Below are positions 7,742 to 14,901 of a stretch of 40,654 nt of DNA, piece by piece. Source of the DNA: Candidatus Aldehydirespirator catecholifindens (GTDB taxonomy: Bacteria; Actinomycetota; Acidimicrobiia; Acidimicrobiales; Aldehydirespiratoraceae); the NCBI GenBank assembly GCA_028283245.1, contig JAPYNU010000082.1, positions 1-40,654 of the forward strand, read 5' to 3'. Position 1 is the first letter of the stretch. Each line of letters begins with the position of its first letter. A program made the translations under genes and the position numbers. The notes beneath the pieces were generated by a model. It did no database searches and was not told the origin of the DNA. It saw only the letters and a list, made by a program, of their open reading frames with translations.

Positions 7742-9078
7742 ATACTCGGACTGGTCGCCGCTGCGCCACTGCCACGGCCACAGTTCCCCGACCGGCGGAC
7801 GGTCCAGGTCCGTCCGTCCGTCCGTCCGTCCGTCCGTCCGTCCGTCCGTCCGTCCGTCCGTCCGTCCGTCCGAGTCGGCAAGTTTATTCCGTGGGCGAGC
7901 GAGTCATGGAGATATGTGTCACCTGAGCCGGTCAACAGGATCGCCGGGTCTTCTAGTCCGGCAGCCACGAAACGGTCGGCGAGTGCGGGCAGGATTGTCG
8001 ACGCAGCCATATAGCCGGTCACGTCCGGTTTGGTGTAGTAAGCACCCTTCTCTTTTTGGCCTTTCTCGGTGAAGTTGATGTACTGCTCAAAGATGAAACC
8101 GAGAATGTCAGGGTTGATTTCTTTAGGGTCGCCTGTCGGGTTTTCGTCCAGATGCCAGCGCCAAGCATCAAAGAAGTCGAATAACGACTCAAAAGCCTCA
8201 TCGCTGATTTGAATATCGTGAGTGGTTTCCAGTTCGTGAGGCTCGAAGATGCCGCCGTTCACATACGGCACGTCACCGATGATTGTTTTGATCTCGGTAT
8301 CTGAGTAGCTGGGGTCAGGGCTCCCCAGACCTTGATGAAATAGCGGCAATAGGAACTGCTTGTAAAAGGCGTAGAACTGACCGACACCGTAATGCTCACG
8401 CACTTTCTGCAGGCGTGAGCGCAGATAGTGCGGATCGTTGGCGAGGAACCCCTTGCGCTGAATGAAATAGATAAACATCAACCGGTTGAGCAGCACCGAC
8501 GAATACCATCTGCGGCTCTTGGCGGTCGGAATGCCCTCAACCCTCATTGCGAACTTTTTGTGATGCTGCTGGAACTCACGGTAGAAGGATTTGGTCACCT
8601 TGTCGGCGTTGAACGACTTTCGAATCCGTGTCAGCACCGAACTTGAAGTCAGGCAGTCCTCTTCGGCGATGCTGAACTTCGCTTGAGCGAGCCTTTGCAA
8701 CAACGCGTCGGTGGGTTCATGCACCGGATACTCGTGATCCACCAGCCGATAGCCCACGCCGCTGGAACGCTGCTCGGGCCACAGCCACAGGTGCTTGTCA
8801 GGTGCGGTGAACACCACCAACTGGTCGCGGCTGAGCCGTTTGAGGCGGCGCACCACCCGATGCTGCTCTGAGCGCATCGGCAGCCCAGCGGGGCAGTCCA
8901 CCCGCCAAGCAGTCACGCCCTTCTTGCCAGCCACCGCCACCGGCCTCAGCGAACTGTCGGGCACGCTGACCGAATCGCGCTGCTCAGGCTCGGGCTCGGG
9001 GTTGTCCCAGCCCATCCTGCGGAACAGCGCACCAAAATCACCCTGCTGGAGCAGTTTCGACAACTCTTCGTGCTGCAT
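7600..9078 (-). CDS. N-terminal part of split N6-adenine DNA methyltransferase
   Basis: A 492-residue reading frame starting MQHEELSKLLQ. Residues 1-402 are the genuine N-terminal domain of a large Eco57I/PglX-like methyltransferase, ending with the motif X region GAYYTKPDVTGYM (345-357). From residue 403 the frame enters a (GGAC)16 tract translated as repeating RTDG, then runs about 69 residues out of frame relative to the catalytic half and stops at 7600. Gain of one repeat unit (17) or loss of two (14) joins it to the fragment 5753-7741. With 17 units the whole gene is 3330 bp, giving 1109 residues. As sequenced the gene is therefore off. The start ATG 9078 is divergent from the aminotransferase gene 188 bases away. 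Confidence 0.85.
   Translation of the reverse strand: MQHEELSKLLQQGDFGALFRRMGWDNPEPEPEQRDSVSVPDSSLRPVAVAGKKGVTAWRVDCPAGLPMRSEQHRVVRRLKRLSRDQLVVFTAPDKHLWLWPEQRSSGVGYRLVDHEYPVHEPTDALLQRLAQAKFSIAEEDCLTSSSVLTRIRKSFNADKVTKSFYREFQQHHKKFAMRVEGIPTAKSRRWYSSVLLNRLMFIYFIQRKGFLANDPHYLRSRLQKVREHYGVGQFYAFYKQFLLPLFHQGLGSPDPSYSDTEIKTIIGDVPYVNGGIFEPHELETTHDIQISDEAFESLFDFFDAWRWHLDENPTGDPKEINPDILGFIFEQYINFTEKGQKEKGAYYTKPDVTGYMAASTILPALADRFVAAGLEDPAILLTGSGDTYLHDSLAHGINLPTRTDGRTDGRTDGRTDGRTDGRTWTVRRSGNCGRGSGAAATSPSMWSCHRPATSLRLQANAGAMWCIDGSVTANNLSACRIRNVSGALTTP
7808..7872. repeat. Tetranucleotide microsatellite (GTCC)16 inside the methyltransferase gene
   Basis: Sixteen perfect GTCC units (7808-7871) plus one further G; the coding strand reads GGAC repeats. 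The tract lies in a linker between motif X and motif I. Each unit changes the frame by one base. Frame arithmetic: the N-terminal frame is at position 0 modulo 3 and the C-terminal frame at 1, so 14, 17 or 20 units are in frame and 16 is not. In-frame alleles differ only by four-residue RTDG insertions. Long perfect tetranucleotide tracts are the classic substrate for slipped-strand phase variation, as in the mod genes of Haemophilus and Neisseria. Confidence 0.95.
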
Positions 9079-9266
9079 TCGGCGATTCCTGTTAGGGGCG
9101 ACTGCTACCAGCGTCGCAGTCTACGTCAACGGTTCAAGCACCACCTAGCACACGAAGCACCCCAGACCAACCCTGACCTCAAACGAGAAGCGCTCCTACA
9201 TCCTCTGCTGCCCTCTCGGTCGCTCTAACGGGCATAGCGATTGCTGCGGGTCATAGAATACGGGCT

Positions 9267-10442
9267 GTGGCTGGACAGGAACTGCGCTATCTGTGTGAAC
9301 GGTTGCAGCCTTTCGGTGGAGCGTCGGTTTTTGCGGAGATGTCGACGCTGGCGGTGCGGACTGGTGCCATAAACCTGGGTCAGGGCTTCCCTGACGTTGA
9401 CGGCCCGGCTGCGGTGTCCGAAGCTGCTGTGGATGCTATTCGCGGCGGGTTCAACCAGTATCCGCCCGGCATTGGTCATCAGGTGTTGCGCCACGCCGTG
9501 GCCGAACATCAGCAACGTTTCTGGGGTTTAGAGTTCGATCCCGACAGCGAAGTGCTGATCACTGCTGGTGCCACCGAAGCTATCACCGCATCGTTGCTGG
9601 CTCTGACCGGTCCCGGTGATGAGGTCGTGACCTTCGAGCCGTATTTCGATATTTACCCGGCTGATATTGCCTTGGCTGGGGCATCACGGCGGCTGGTGCA
9701 ACTACGTCCCCCAGATTTCAGCTTTGATCCCGACGAACTAGCAGCCGCGTTTGGGACTCGCACTCGGGTGCTGTTGCTCAACTCGCCGCATAATCCCACC
9801 GGAAAAGTGTTCAACACCGAAGAGTTGGACATGATCGCACGGCTATGCGTGCAACACGACGTGATCGTGGTCACCGACGAGGTGTATGAGCATCTGACCT
9901 TCGATCAGAACACTCATGTGCCGATAGCGACCCGGCCTGGCATGGCTGATCGCACTGTGACGATCTCATCGGCTGGCAAGACCTTTTCTTTCACTGGGTG
10001 GAAGATCGGCTGGGTGTGCGCCCGTCCTCCGTTAGTAAAAGCGGTTCAGGCAGCTAAGCAGTTGTTGACTTATGTCAACGGCGGGCCGTTCCAGCCAGCA
10101 GTAGCGGTTGGTCTCGGCCTCGGAGATGACTATTTCAGTGACTTAGCGGCGGACCTACAAGCTCGCCGTGATCTGCTGTGCGATGGGCTGAGTGCTGCGG
10201 GGTTCAAAGTGGCCGTGCCTCAAGGCACTTATTTCGTGATCGCTGATATCAGCGGTTTTGGCGAGAGCGACGGACTGGAGTTCTGTCGTGCGCTGCCACA
10301 GCGATGCGGTGTGGTGGCTGTGCCGGTGGATGTGCTATGCGACGACAAGTCACTAGGCGCTCCGCTAGTGCGTTTCGCAGCCTGCAAGCGCCCCGAAGTG
10401 CTAGAGCAGGCAGCCGAACGTCTCGCCTCCCTCGCCCTCTGA
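9267..10442 (+). CDS. dapC: PLP-dependent class I/II aminotransferase, DapC-like
   Basis: A 391-residue fold-type I aminotransferase. Hallmarks are INLGQGFPDVDGP at the N-terminus, FNQYPPGIG, the NSPHNPTG motif (172-179), the pyridine-ring Asp in VVTDEVYEHL, and the Schiff-base lysine Lys238 in SSAGKTFSFTGWKIGW. The sequence pattern closely follows mycobacterial DapC (N-succinyldiaminopimelate aminotransferase), which makes N-succinyl-2-amino-6-ketopimelate into succinyl-diaminopimelate in lysine and peptidoglycan synthesis. The same family includes methionine and kynurenine aminotransferases, so substrate is not certain. The start is GTG 9267. It stands alone, divergent from the methyltransferase gene and upstream of an AT-rich exporter operon. 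Confidence 0.85.
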   Translation: MAGQELRYLCERLQPFGGASVFAEMSTLAVRTGAINLGQGFPDVDGPAAVSEAAVDAIRGGFNQYPPGIGHQVLRHAVAEHQQRFWGLEFDPDSEVLITAGATEAITASLLALTGPGDEVVTFEPYFDIYPADIALAGASRRLVQLRPPDFSFDPDELAAAFGTRTRVLLLNSPHNPTGKVFNTEELDMIARLCVQHDVIVVTDEVYEHLTFDQNTHVPIATRPGMADRTVTISSAGKTFSFTGWKIGWVCARPPLVKAVQAAKQLLTYVNGGPFQPAVAVGLGLGDDYFSDLAADLQARRDLLCDGLSAAGFKVAVPQGTYFVIADISGFGESDGLEFCRALPQRCGVVAVPVDVLCDDKSLGAPLVRFAACKRPEVLEQAAERLASLAL

Positions 10443-10543
10443 ACTCGCCGTAAGCGCTTCTGGTATCTGACCCATTCAGCCAGCAGCCAAAGCCTCGCCA
10501 AAACTGAGCCAGAAAGCAGCAACACAAATTTTAAAAGCCGCTC

Positions 10544-10572
10544 TTGACAGCAAAACAAAAAGCGACTACTGT
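10544..10572 (+). promoter_or_regulatory. Probable promoter of the ABC exporter operon
   Basis: TTGACA (10544-10549), a 17-base spacer and TACTGT (10567-10572) match a consensus -35 with an actinobacterial TANNNT -10. Transcription would begin near 10579, leaving about 25 bases to the ATG at 10604. This argues against any start codon upstream of 10604. Confidence 0.55.
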
Positions 10573-10603
10573 TAGGGCGATCCGAGCATCAGGAGTGGCC
10601 ACA

Positions 10604-11311
10604 ATGAATTCTGTAGAGATTACAGATTTACTTATTAAATATGGCCAGTTCAACCTTACCGTACCGTTTCTCGAAATTGCCGAAGGGCAAGTTCTCCATA
10701 TCTTTGGTGCTAATGCTTCCGGTAAGACCACATTATTAGAAGCGATCTTTGGCTTGCGAACTCTAGATGATGGCCAAATTACGATTTTTGGGAAAGGGAG
10801 CGATCTTCGAGCATCAGATCGCATAGTTGATCTTGCGTATGTGTCAGATGACGGATTTGAACTCTTTGAAGAATTGACCCCACTGGAATATTGGACCCTT
10901 TACTCAAAAATAGTCCAGTGTCCACTTGATTCTCACTCCGTGAAACGCCTTGCGCAAGATCTGGGCTTGAGTGATATTGGTATTCCAATTCATAGACTAT
11001 CGAAAGGTGGACGACGCAAGACACAACTTGTGTCAGCCTTCATGCGCCAACCGCGTCTATATCTTCTTGATGAACCTCAGGCTGGACTGGATCCTGTAAG
11101 TGTCTTAAAGTTTGATGAGCTTTTATTTCACTATGCTCAATCAGGAATGATCACTACAGTTATTGCTGGCCATGATCTGACTTTGCCGGACAGACTTCCT
11201 GGAAGATGTATTATATTGTCAAATGGTCAAATAGTATTTGATCAAGACAGTAATGATAATCCGACTTTCAGTCATGTATTGAGGAATTCACTTCTTGAGA
11301 TAGTGAATTAG
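10604..11311 (+). CDS. ABC transporter ATP-binding protein of AT-rich exporter
   Basis: A 235-residue ABC ATPase. Walker A is GANASGKTTLL near residues 33-43, the signature loop is LSKGGRRKTQL, Walker B is LYLLDEPQ and the switch histidine lies in VIAGHDL. ATG 10604 follows AGGAGTGG at a suitable distance and a promoter placed so that no earlier start could be used. The next gene begins seven bases after the stop and encodes a polytopic protein, so the two form an ABC-2-like exporter together with a third small membrane protein. The signature loop differs from the usual LSGGQ. The base composition is clearly poorer in GC than dapC and psuG on either side, suggesting acquisition. The substrate is unknown. 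Confidence 0.85.
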   Translation: MNSVEITDLLIKYGQFNLTVPFLEIAEGQVLHIFGANASGKTTLLEAIFGLRTLDDGQITIFGKGSDLRASDRIVDLAYVSDDGFELFEELTPLEYWTLYSKIVQCPLDSHSVKRLAQDLGLSDIGIPIHRLSKGGRRKTQLVSAFMRQPRLYLLDEPQAGLDPVSVLKFDELLFHYAQSGMITTVIAGHDLTLPDRLPGRCIILSNGQIVFDQDSNDNPTFSHVLRNSLLEIVN

Positions 11312-11318
11312 TCTTAAA

Positions 11319-12740
11319 ATGCGTGATGTAGTAGTCTTGCTCTTTAGGTCAGAGATCCGTCGATTTCTAAGATCGTTATCTGGCAGCAGTGACAGTCACG
11401 CTCTTGCATTAGTCGTAGCTGCGTTTATTTATGTTCTCATACCAGTAGTAACATATATACTTTTACAGTCCACTTCAGTTGAATCGCTACTTGATTATGC
11501 TCTCGTCATAGAGTTAGGAATTTTTACTAATGCAATTTTTGGAATCCTGTCAGTTCTTATGATCGGTGGGGATTTGTGGCCTGGCCGTCTTGCCTACAGT
11601 GCCTCTGCGGTCGGAATGCCCGCAGCACGAACCCTGATCACAACTGGTATGCTATTCTTACGGCAAGTTCCAATCCTATTTCTTCTTATTATTATATTGC
11701 TAGTCATCAGTTTTGAGATCATGCTGCCACTCTTGCTGCTATGTTTGCTGCTAATTTTGAGTCTTGTTGCAGTATTTCTAGGTCTGAATATGCCTCTTTT
11801 AGGCTGTGTCATACTTGGTCGGTGGGGTGTCGTATCAATAGTGCTCAATGTTTTCGCATCTATAGCTATTTTCGCATTTGTTTTTCAAATAGCTGCTCGC
11901 AATCGTGTCGGGGAATTTATCGTGCGGTCTTATGAGACATCTGGCTTTCTTTCTGATTTATCAGTATTGCTGATAACTGCTGGAGGAACATTACTTATAG
12001 GGATCTTAGGAGTGACTTCTGTTCTCCTTCTTGCGCGTAGACCCTTGACCTTAGATTTTGTTCATGCGGTTCCAGTGAAGAGGATCACTTCACCAATTCT
12101 GTGGTCTGGATCAAGTTTTGTGACTTTACGCCTTGCTGCTACTCGCTTGAGTCGCTCCCCAAGAGTGCATTCTCTAGTTGGGTTTACAAGTTTAGTAGTA
12201 GTTACTTGGCTAGTATGGGTGGTATGGAAGCCAACGCCTGGGGCAATGTGGACAGCACCAATCCTTCAAGTAGTCTCAGTGTGTCTTGGAAGTGCTGTCT
12301 TTGTATCATTTGGTGTGAAGTCTGGGGGGCGATATCCAGAGTTACTTTCCTTTTTGGGTAGTCAAAAATTGACAATTGCGTATATCCAGATTTGTCTACT
12401 AGTGTCAATTCCAATTTTGATAGGTTTACTCGGTGTGAGTGTACAACTTGAAGACTGGACGGTCTTTTTAGGGGCGATTGTGCTGTTAAGCATTGCTTTA
12501 CCTGGAGGAGCATTATGCGGATGGATCTTGCAACCAGTTGTTGGATCTAGCATCTCAGAATCGTCGGGCGTGACAATATTATTTGCTCTAGTATTGCTCA
12601 TCCCTTTGACGATCTTTGGAGGTCTACAAAACGAACTTCTTCGCTATGGAATTGTAGTATGTGTAAGTATTGCACTGTTAGTTTCCGCGATTTTCTTAGG
12701 AGAATTTAGGCTTTCAACTTCAATACGGACGCGAAGATGA
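11319..12740 (+). CDS. Polytopic membrane protein, probable ABC exporter permease
   Basis: A 473-residue hydrophobic protein with roughly eleven or twelve predicted membrane segments, for example at about residues 28-48, 60-84, 103-128, 129-155 and 158-190, and an interruption with basic loops near 245-285. I recognise no specific family signature. Its position directly after the ATPase gene and before a small membrane gene overlapping by ATGA supports a permease role. The coding sequence is AT-rich with codons such as TTA and ATA that are rare in the flanking genes. No precursor peptide or immunity gene is obvious near it, so bacteriocin, lipid or drug export are all possible. Confidence 0.7.
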   Translation: MRDVVVLLFRSEIRRFLRSLSGSSDSHALALVVAAFIYVLIPVVTYILLQSTSVESLLDYALVIELGIFTNAIFGILSVLMIGGDLWPGRLAYSASAVGMPAARTLITTGMLFLRQVPILFLLIIILLVISFEIMLPLLLLCLLLILSLVAVFLGLNMPLLGCVILGRWGVVSIVLNVFASIAIFAFVFQIAARNRVGEFIVRSYETSGFLSDLSVLLITAGGTLLIGILGVTSVLLLARRPLTLDFVHAVPVKRITSPILWSGSSFVTLRLAATRLSRSPRVHSLVGFTSLVVVTWLVWVVWKPTPGAMWTAPILQVVSVCLGSAVFVSFGVKSGGRYPELLSFLGSQKLTIAYIQICLLVSIPILIGLLGVSVQLEDWTVFLGAIVLLSIALPGGALCGWILQPVVGSSISESSGVTILFALVLLIPLTIFGGLQNELLRYGIVVCVSIALLVSAIFLGEFRLSTSIRTRR

Positions 12741-13072
12741 ACCAGACTGAGAAAATGGGATACGTACAGAAGTCCGAGTTTAGGAGCAAAATACTTCGCG
12801 GCATCTCGACTTTGACTTGGCCCAGTTTTGTGGGCGTGTTGATATTTATCGGAATTGCACTTTGGAAAATTTTATCAATCGCGACAGAGATGCGTGATGT
12901 GGAATACGGTGTTAAGGAATCCAGATTCCTGGGTTTACATCTCTACACTGTGATGGTGGATGGGAATACACGAACCCTTATGAGTCATTGGGGTTTAATA
13001 CTGCTGCTAGTGCTCTGCCTTCTTGTCACATTAGCCATGAAGTTCGTATACCAGCGTTTCAAGCGGGCATGA
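12737..13072 (+). CDS. Small two-pass membrane protein of the exporter operon
   Basis: A 111-residue protein with two membrane segments, about residues 27-51 (SFVGVLIFIGIALWKILSI) and 84-103 (WGLILLLVLCLLVTLAMKF), separated by a loop of about 30 residues. Its start overlaps the permease stop by four bases (ATGA), so it is translationally coupled. The C-terminus is basic (YQRFKRA). No family is recognised; it may be an accessory subunit of the transporter. It is the last gene of the AT-rich block. The 156 bases after it contain two related copies of CCCT(A/G)CGTTCAA about 43 bases apart and no gene. Confidence 0.65.
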   Translation: MNQTEKMGYVQKSEFRSKILRGISTLTWPSFVGVLIFIGIALWKILSIATEMRDVEYGVKESRFLGLHLYTVMVDGNTRTLMSHWGLILLLVLCLLVTLAMKFVYQRFKRA

Positions 13073-13228
13073 AGACAAACCCTACGTTCAAAATCTCTTC
13101 ATTTCTCACCCCCTGAACCCAGCCCTGCGTTCAACCGCCCTTTCATCTGAGCAGCCACAGGATACGGGTGCTGCGCCTCGCAATCGACAGCAACGCACGC
13201 CTTGCGGTGACGCTCGTAGCCTCACGGG

Positions 13229-14143
13229 ATGCCCAAAGCGCTGCATATCGGTTCGGAAGTCGCTGACGCTCTAGCCGCGGGCGAGGCGGTGGTGGCGCTG
13301 GAGTCAACCATCTTCTCGACATTGGGTTTGCCCGAACCTGCCAACCGTGAATGTTTTCAGCGCGTAATAGCTGCGCTGCGTCACGGCGGCGCAGTGCCCG
13401 CATTGTGTGGCGTGCTTGACGGTGTTGCGGTGCTGGGTGCGGACTCTGCACAAGCCGAACGGCTTTTTGGGGGTTCAACCAAGCTCGCAGCCCGTGACCT
13501 GTCAGCGGCTGTAGCCGCAGGGCTTGCGGTGGGGGTCACTACTGTGTCGGCCACCGCGACTCTGGCCGCAGCCGCGGGCGTTGAAGTGTTCGCCACCGGC
13601 GGTATCGGCGGAGTGCATCGCGGTGTCGAACACTCAGGCGATGTCAGCGCCGACCTCGAAGCTCTGGCACGTCATCCGGTGATAGTGGTGTCCGCAGGTG
13701 TCAAAGCGTTCTTGGATGTGGCGTTGACTTTTGAGCGACTCGAAACTCTGGGAGTGACAGTGCTGGGCTGGCGCACCGATCGTTTCCCAGCTTTTTATGT
13801 GCGTGACGGAGGACCTGTGCTGTCACACACCGTTAATGATGCACATCAGGTTGCTGAGACCTTGCGAGCCGCGTCTGTGTTAGGGCATCGCAGCGGGATT
13901 CTGGTGGTCAACCCAATACCTTCAGATGCCGAACTGAACGCCGATGAACTAAGCGAAGCTCTTGTCAGCGCCGAAACAGCGGTACGTCGTGATGGTGTAT
14001 CTGGGGGTGACATCACACCAGCGGTGCTGGCTCGACTGAGCGAACAGACCAGCGGAGCAAACGTGGCTGCCAACATTGCTTTGGCTGAGTCGAACGCAGC
14101 CGTAGCTGCCGAGATTGCTGTCGCATTACCGGAGCAGATGTGA
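13229..14143 (+). CDS. psuG: Pseudouridine-5'-phosphate glycosidase
   Basis: A 304-residue enzyme that reversibly splits pseudouridine 5'-phosphate into uracil and ribose 5-phosphate, the second step of pseudouridine catabolism. Family marks are VALESTIFSTLGLP near the N-terminus with the conserved glutamate, TKLAARDLS, the FATGGIGGVHRG loop, SADLEALA, and VVSAGVKAFLD with the catalytic-type lysine. The C-terminus has NPIP and TSGANVAANIAL. Length matches the family. No pseudouridine kinase gene is visible in the window. The stop overlaps the GTG start of the next gene (ATGTGA), which links its expression to a zeta-toxin-like remnant of unrelated function. Confidence 0.92.
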   Translation: MPKALHIGSEVADALAAGEAVVALESTIFSTLGLPEPANRECFQRVIAALRHGGAVPALCGVLDGVAVLGADSAQAERLFGGSTKLAARDLSAAVAAGLAVGVTTVSATATLAAAAGVEVFATGGIGGVHRGVEHSGDVSADLEALARHPVIVVSAGVKAFLDVALTFERLETLGVTVLGWRTDRFPAFYVRDGGPVLSHTVNDAHQVAETLRAASVLGHRSGILVVNPIPSDAELNADELSEALVSAETAVRRDGVSGGDITPAVLARLSEQTSGANVAANIALAESNAAVAAEIAVALPEQM

Positions 14144-14373
14144 CCCAAAGGCAGATCCTGATCATCGCCGGACCCAACGGTGCCGGAAAAACGACTTTTG
14201 CCAAGATGTATTTGCGCATTGAGACTCAGGGCATGCCGTTCTTGAATGCAGACGAGATCGCTTCGGGACTGGACCTGCTTAGGGAACACTATGCTGAAAG
14301 GGTCGACAAATGGATGCTGCTCGACAACACCCAAAAGCCCCCTATCATCATTGACAAGGGAGGTCAGTCGTGA
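14140..14373 (+). CDS. Internally deleted zeta-toxin-like (COG4185) P-loop ATPase
   Basis: Only 77 residues, against about 190-200 for the family. The first 42 residues are a proper N-terminus with Walker A IIAGPNGAGKTTFAK and the FLNADEIASGL motif. The remainder (LREHYAERVDKWMLLDNTQKPP) corresponds to the C-terminal end of the family, which usually reads like a Tyr-rich helix followed by W-x-L-Y-D-N-S. The middle, which holds the rest of the catalytic fold, is missing although the frame is kept. It is probably inactive. It starts at GTG 14140 overlapping psuG and overlaps the next gene by four bases. Membership rests on motif recognition only. Confidence 0.7.
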   Translation: MTQRQILIIAGPNGAGKTTFAKMYLRIETQGMPFLNADEIASGLDLLREHYAERVDKWMLLDNTQKPPIIIDKGGQS

Positions 14374-14672
14374 CCGACGACAACTCATACTCCAAATACG
14401 GCCTCACAACGCCGGATCCTGCTGCTGTTCAGCATGGCAACGCCAGCACAGAACCTGACGACGATCTCGATAAATCGTTCAGCGGTGAGCATTGGGAGCA
14501 AGGCATCATTGATGCTTTGAAGCGCGCTGCCAAACATGCTCATCTGATTGCCTATCAGACTGGCACTGGGGTGGTAGAGAGACGCAATGGCAAGATGGGT
14601 GTGTATCCGCCTGACCCGGAAATGTATGAGGATCTGATCCCGCCACCCTTTGTGGACAGCTACGAACTCTAA
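14370..14672 (+). CDS. Small partner of the zeta-like ATPase, putative antitoxin
   Basis: A 100-residue protein starting at GTG 14370, coupled by a four-base overlap to the truncated P-loop gene. The central helix ALKRAAKHAHLIAYQTGTG followed by a short strand VVERRNGKMGVYPPDPE resembles the small proteins that accompany COG4185 ATPases. The N-terminus is acidic and likely disordered. If those ATPases are toxins, this would be the antitoxin retained after the toxin lost its core. Functional assignment is inference from position and pattern. The gene converges on the minus-strand small gene ending at 14707. Confidence 0.55.
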   Translation: MTDDNSYSKYGLTTPDPAAVQHGNASTEPDDDLDKSFSGEHWEQGIIDALKRAAKHAHLIAYQTGTGVVERRNGKMGVYPPDPEMYEDLIPPPFVDSYEL

Positions 14673-14706
14673 TTGTCTATGTCAATCCACCACACAGAAC
14701 CGCGTG

Positions 14707-14901
14707 CTACCACGGCGCTGAGCGATCCATCCTCTTAGCCGCAGCGAGCGGGTCAGGCTTGCTTGACGGTTCTCCAGCTGCTAGCGCGGCATCGGAGACA
14801 AGTTGTTGAGCGAAGGTTGTTGTCACCTGAGCCGCGTGGCGACGAAGCTGCTCGGTCACCCAACTTGAGAAGGGGATGCTGAGACTGTTGTTGCTTGTCA
14901 T
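14707..14901 (-). CDS. Small 64-residue protein coupled to the surface-protein gene
   Basis: The ATG at 14901 overlaps the TGA of the 906-residue surface protein by four bases, a typical coupled arrangement and the main reason to accept this short frame. The sequence (LSIPFSSWVTEQLRRHAAQ near the start, SKPDPLAAAKRMDRSAPW at the end) has one amphipathic helix and no signal peptide. No family is recognised. It could be cytoplasmic and unrelated to the exported neighbour, or a spurious frame. Confidence 0.4.
   Translation of the reverse strand: MTSNNSLSIPFSSWVTEQLRRHAAQVTTTFAQQLVSDAALAAGEPSSKPDPLAAAKRMDRSAPW

Noticed and set aside
6863-8014. A 383-codon plus-strand frame opposite the methyltransferase, including PSVR repeats from the microsatellite
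   Set aside because: The minus strand carries motif X, motif I and NPPY in this region; the plus frame exists because GC-rich coding DNA keeps antisense frames open.
12741-13228. Hidden precursor peptide for the AT-rich exporter
   Set aside because: No short frame with a leader-like sequence, double-Gly site or Cys-rich core was found after the small membrane gene.
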